This document shows positions 6,865 to 8,296 of a stretch of 8,296 nt of DNA, piece by piece. The position numbers were made by a program, and so were the translations under genes. The DNA lies in NCBI GenBank assembly GCA_002497895.1, contig DAFD01000036.1:1-8296 (forward strand), given 5' to 3'. A model generated the notes under the pieces. It did no database searches, was not told the origin of the DNA, and was given only the letters and a program-made list of their open reading frames with translations. Source of the stretch: Euryarchaeota archaeon UBA175. Lineage in GTDB: Archaea > Thermoplasmatota > Poseidoniia > Poseidoniales > Thalassarchaeaceae. Within the stretch, counting starts at the first letter, position 1, and each line of letters begins with the position of its first letter.

Positions 6865-6921
6865 ATTACGTCATTCTTACACGCGCGAGCATTCAAATCA
6901 CACCCACCCAACCCCATCGTA

Positions 6922-7248
6922 ATGGTCACGGAACAGTGGATGGTTGGAGAAGTCCTGAAGGTAGTCCCCGACGCGACTGTGGAGGCGAAGGATCTGCACG
7001 GTAGCGGCGACCATTTCCACGTGCGAGTCATCTCCGAGAGCTTCGAAGGGGTACGGCCGTTGCAGCGACAACGTCCGATTCTGCGCCACTTCAAACATCA
7101 TATGGCGCAGAACTTAGTTCACGCGCTTGACCTCAAGTGCATGACGCCAACTCAGGCACAGGAGGCGGGGGACACATCTTTTGACCCCCACGGCGGGGAC
7201 GAGATGGAGTTCTTCGGAGTGCACATCCGTAGACCCGAAAAGGAGTGA
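6922..7248 (+). CDS. bolA: BolA family protein (Fe-S cluster trafficking partner of CGFS glutaredoxin)
   Basis: A 108-residue BolA-fold protein. The class-II KH-like core shows H-F-H-V-R-V-I-S-E-S-F-E-G at 31-43, a following R-x-x-x-L-Q-R-Q-R-P-I segment in place of the usual R-H-R, and V-H-A-L-D-L-K-C-M-T-P at 66-76. That last block contains the near-invariant C-terminal His (His67), which in other BolA proteins helps hold a [2Fe-2S] cluster shared with a CGFS glutaredoxin. Extra histidines lie in the variable loop (His26, His31, His33). After the core there is a tail of about 25 residues (D-P-H-G-G-D-E-M-E-F-F-G-V-H-I) not usual in BolA. The ATG at 6922 lacks a clear Shine-Dalgarno sequence, and Met7 at 6940 is possible. 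The symbol denotes the family; BolA and IbaG subtypes cannot be separated by eye. The adjacent glutaredoxin strongly supports the role. Confidence 0.88.
   Translation: MVTEQWMVGEVLKVVPDATVEAKDLHGSGDHFHVRVISESFEGVRPLQRQRPILRHFKHHMAQNLVHALDLKCMTPTQAQEAGDTSFDPHGGDEMEFFGVHIRRPEKE
7241..7245 (+). promoter_or_regulatory. Shine-Dalgarno site of grxD, inside the end of bolA
   Basis: AGGAG ends eight bases before the ATG at 7254 and overlaps the last codons of the BolA gene (stop 7246-7248). It decides for ATG 7254 over the in-frame GTG at 7245, which overlaps the site itself. Confidence 0.75.
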
Positions 7249-7253
7249 GAAAA

Positions 7254-7601
7254 ATGAGTTTCAATTGGACACCAGAAGAACTGCAGCAAGTTGTTGAAGA
7301 TAATCAAATTGTGATTTTTATGAAAGGCACGCCAGAGCAACCTCAGTGTGGATTCTCTGCAAGGGGGGCGCAAGTCCTCAGCGCAATTACTGCTGAGCTA
7401 GGGATAGACACATTTGCTTGTGTCAATGTCCTCGCGGATCACAGGGCTAGACCTGCATTGAAGGAGTGGTCAGACTTCCCCACAATACCGCAGATTTTCA
7501 TTAATGGAGAGCTGATTGGAGGCTCAGATCTCGCTCTTGAAATGTATCAATCAGGCGAGTTAAAACAGATGGTCGCCGAAGGCGAAAGTGCCTCCGAGTG
7601 A
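7254..7601 (+). CDS. grxD: Monothiol CGFS glutaredoxin (Grx4 / Grx5 type)
   Basis: A 115-residue single-domain monothiol glutaredoxin that binds and passes on [2Fe-2S] clusters, alone as a dimer or as a heterodimer with BolA. The signature C-G-F-S is at 32-35, preceded by the conserved Lys24 in F-M-K-G-T-P. The glutathione-site elements follow: W-S-D-F-P-T-I-P-Q with cis-Pro79, F-I-N-G-E-L-I-G-G at 82-90 and S-D at 91-92. Length and spacing match E. coli GrxD (115 residues). It starts five bases after the BolA stop, and its own stop overlaps the ribosome-binding site of the next gene, so the three genes form a tight operon. CGFS glutaredoxins are general in bacteria and eukaryotes but patchy in archaea. 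If the host is archaeal, acquisition from bacteria is likely. Confidence 0.96.
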   Translation: MSFNWTPEELQQVVEDNQIVIFMKGTPEQPQCGFSARGAQVLSAITAELGIDTFACVNVLADHRARPALKEWSDFPTIPQIFINGELIGGSDLALEMYQSGELKQMVAEGESASE

Positions 7602-7603
7602 GG
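7600..7603 (+). promoter_or_regulatory. Shine-Dalgarno site of the EamA transporter gene, overlapping the grxD stop
   Basis: GAGG begins inside the grxD stop codon (7599-7601) and ends seven bases before the ATG at 7611. It supports that ATG and translational linkage within the operon. Confidence 0.6.
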
Positions 7604-7610
7604 CGATTAC

Positions 7611-8296
7611 ATGGCGACGGCCGAGGACCGTCGAACGATGTTGATAGCGCTGGCTGGCGCCACTGTAATCTCATTTGCACCTCTTCTTTACATTCGCTCT
7701 GATACCACTCCATTAACCGGAGCATTCTATCGAATGTTGTACGCTCTTCCTTTGTTGGGATTATTGGTTTGGACATCCAAAAAGGAAGACCCTCGCGAAT
7801 CTAATTCTCGCTGGCTTGCATTCGGGGCAGGAATTCTTCTTGCTATCGATTTCGCAGGCTATCACAGCGCTATCGACTACATCGGCAGTGGGATTGCAAC
7901 CATGATTGGTAATTCTCAGGTAATCATTGTCACTTTGGTAAGTTGGTGGATTCTTGGAGAGCGACCGAATCGCTTCATTCTTCTCGCTTTACCTATGGTG
8001 ATGTTTGGATTAGTATTGATTTCAGGAATCTGGGATGATGCACCCTATGGTGAAGATCCAGTCAAGGGAGTAATCGGAGGCATAGTCGCAGCAGTATTCT
8101 ATTCATCCTTCTTGATTGCTTATCGTCAATCGAATAGGGTCGGTGGGCCAGCGGTGAATGCGCAATTTGATGCGACCGCTGGAGCCACTATCGGATTACT
8201 CGTTCTCGGTTCGATGCCACTTTCTGGCGTCGGCATAGAGGCCATCGACCACACGATTACTTGGCCCGGACACGGCTGGTTGCTTCTTTTGGCGAT
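7611..8296 (+). CDS. EamA / DMT superfamily transporter, C-terminus cut by window edge
   Basis: An open frame of 228 codons starts at ATG 7611 and reaches the right edge with no stop. It encodes a polytopic membrane protein of the drug/metabolite transporter superfamily (EamA repeats, normally ten helices in about 300 residues). Hydrophobic segments lie near residues 10-28, 36-54, 69-86, 94-115, 122-140, 152-171 and 186-202, with an eighth beginning near 222. The first EamA unit ends in the family's typical W-W-I-L-G-E-R-P motif (112-119). Charged loops (S-K-K-E-D-P-R-E near 56-63) separate the helices. Members export or import small metabolites such as amino acids, but the substrate cannot be told from the sequence. 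It follows grxD by nine bases and is probably co-transcribed with bolA and grxD. That link to iron-sulfur or thiol metabolism may be functional or simply operon hitch-hiking. Confidence 0.88.
   Translation, partial: MATAEDRRTMLIALAGATVISFAPLLYIRSDTTPLTGAFYRMLYALPLLGLLVWTSKKEDPRESNSRWLAFGAGILLAIDFAGYHSAIDYIGSGIATMIGNSQVIIVTLVSWWILGERPNRFILLALPMVMFGLVLISGIWDDAPYGEDPVKGVIGGIVAAVFYSSFLIAYRQSNRVGGPAVNAQFDATAGATIGLLVLGSMPLSGVGIEAIDHTITWPGHGWLLLLA

Noticed and set aside
1..8296. Mobile elements, defence systems, CRISPR, integrase or attachment sites
   Set aside because: No transposase, integrase, terminal inverted repeats, spaced direct repeats or duplicated target sites are visible. The STAND-like ATPase alone, without effector or sensor repeats, is not enough to call an antiviral system.

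Overview
This 8.3-kb window is densely coding, with eight protein genes and no gap longer than about 110 bases. I see no rRNA, tRNA, CRISPR array or insertion sequence. It reads like the chromosome of an aerobic, peptide-using marine prokaryote. My best guess is a Marine Group II euryarchaeon (Poseidoniia). This rests on the style of the lipoprotein signal peptide (ending in L-S-G-C, then F-G-N-D), a winged-helix/STAND-type ATPase of a kind I associate with that group, an M32 carboxypeptidase beside a secreted S15 peptidase, and about 50% GC. That is inference, because there is no ribosomal or replication gene to settle it. Bacteria also carry Rpe, BolA, CGFS glutaredoxin and EamA proteins.

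Left part (minus strand): an M32 metallocarboxypeptidase (698-2260) is followed downstream by a PQQ-like beta-propeller protein that runs off the left edge (1-626). A 92-base spacer separates the M32 gene from a divergent plus-strand pair. The first of that pair is an S15-type X-Pro dipeptidyl-peptidase/CocE-like lipoprotein (2353-4203). The second is a winged-helix plus P-loop STAND-like ATPase (4208-5758), whose ribosome-binding site sits inside the last codons of the peptidase gene. Together the two peptidases suggest peptide breakdown outside and inside the cell, and the ATPase is a candidate signal-responsive regulator transcribed with the secreted enzyme.

Right part: thioredoxin (5755-6072, minus) converges on the ATPase so tightly that both stop codons lie in one TTAA. 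Divergent from thioredoxin is ribulose-phosphate 3-epimerase (6184-6864). Then comes a compact plus-strand cluster: a BolA-family protein (6922-7248), a CGFS monothiol glutaredoxin (7254-7601) and an EamA/DMT membrane transporter cut by the right edge (7611 onward). BolA and CGFS glutaredoxin are known partners in iron-sulfur cluster handling, so this is probably an Fe-S/redox operon with a membrane protein attached.

No wholly new system is obvious. The points most worth a second look are a G/T-ending codon island of about 1 kb that straddles the peptidase/ATPase junction, the BolA-Grx-EamA operon with a C-terminally extended BolA, and the peptidase-ATPase coupling.
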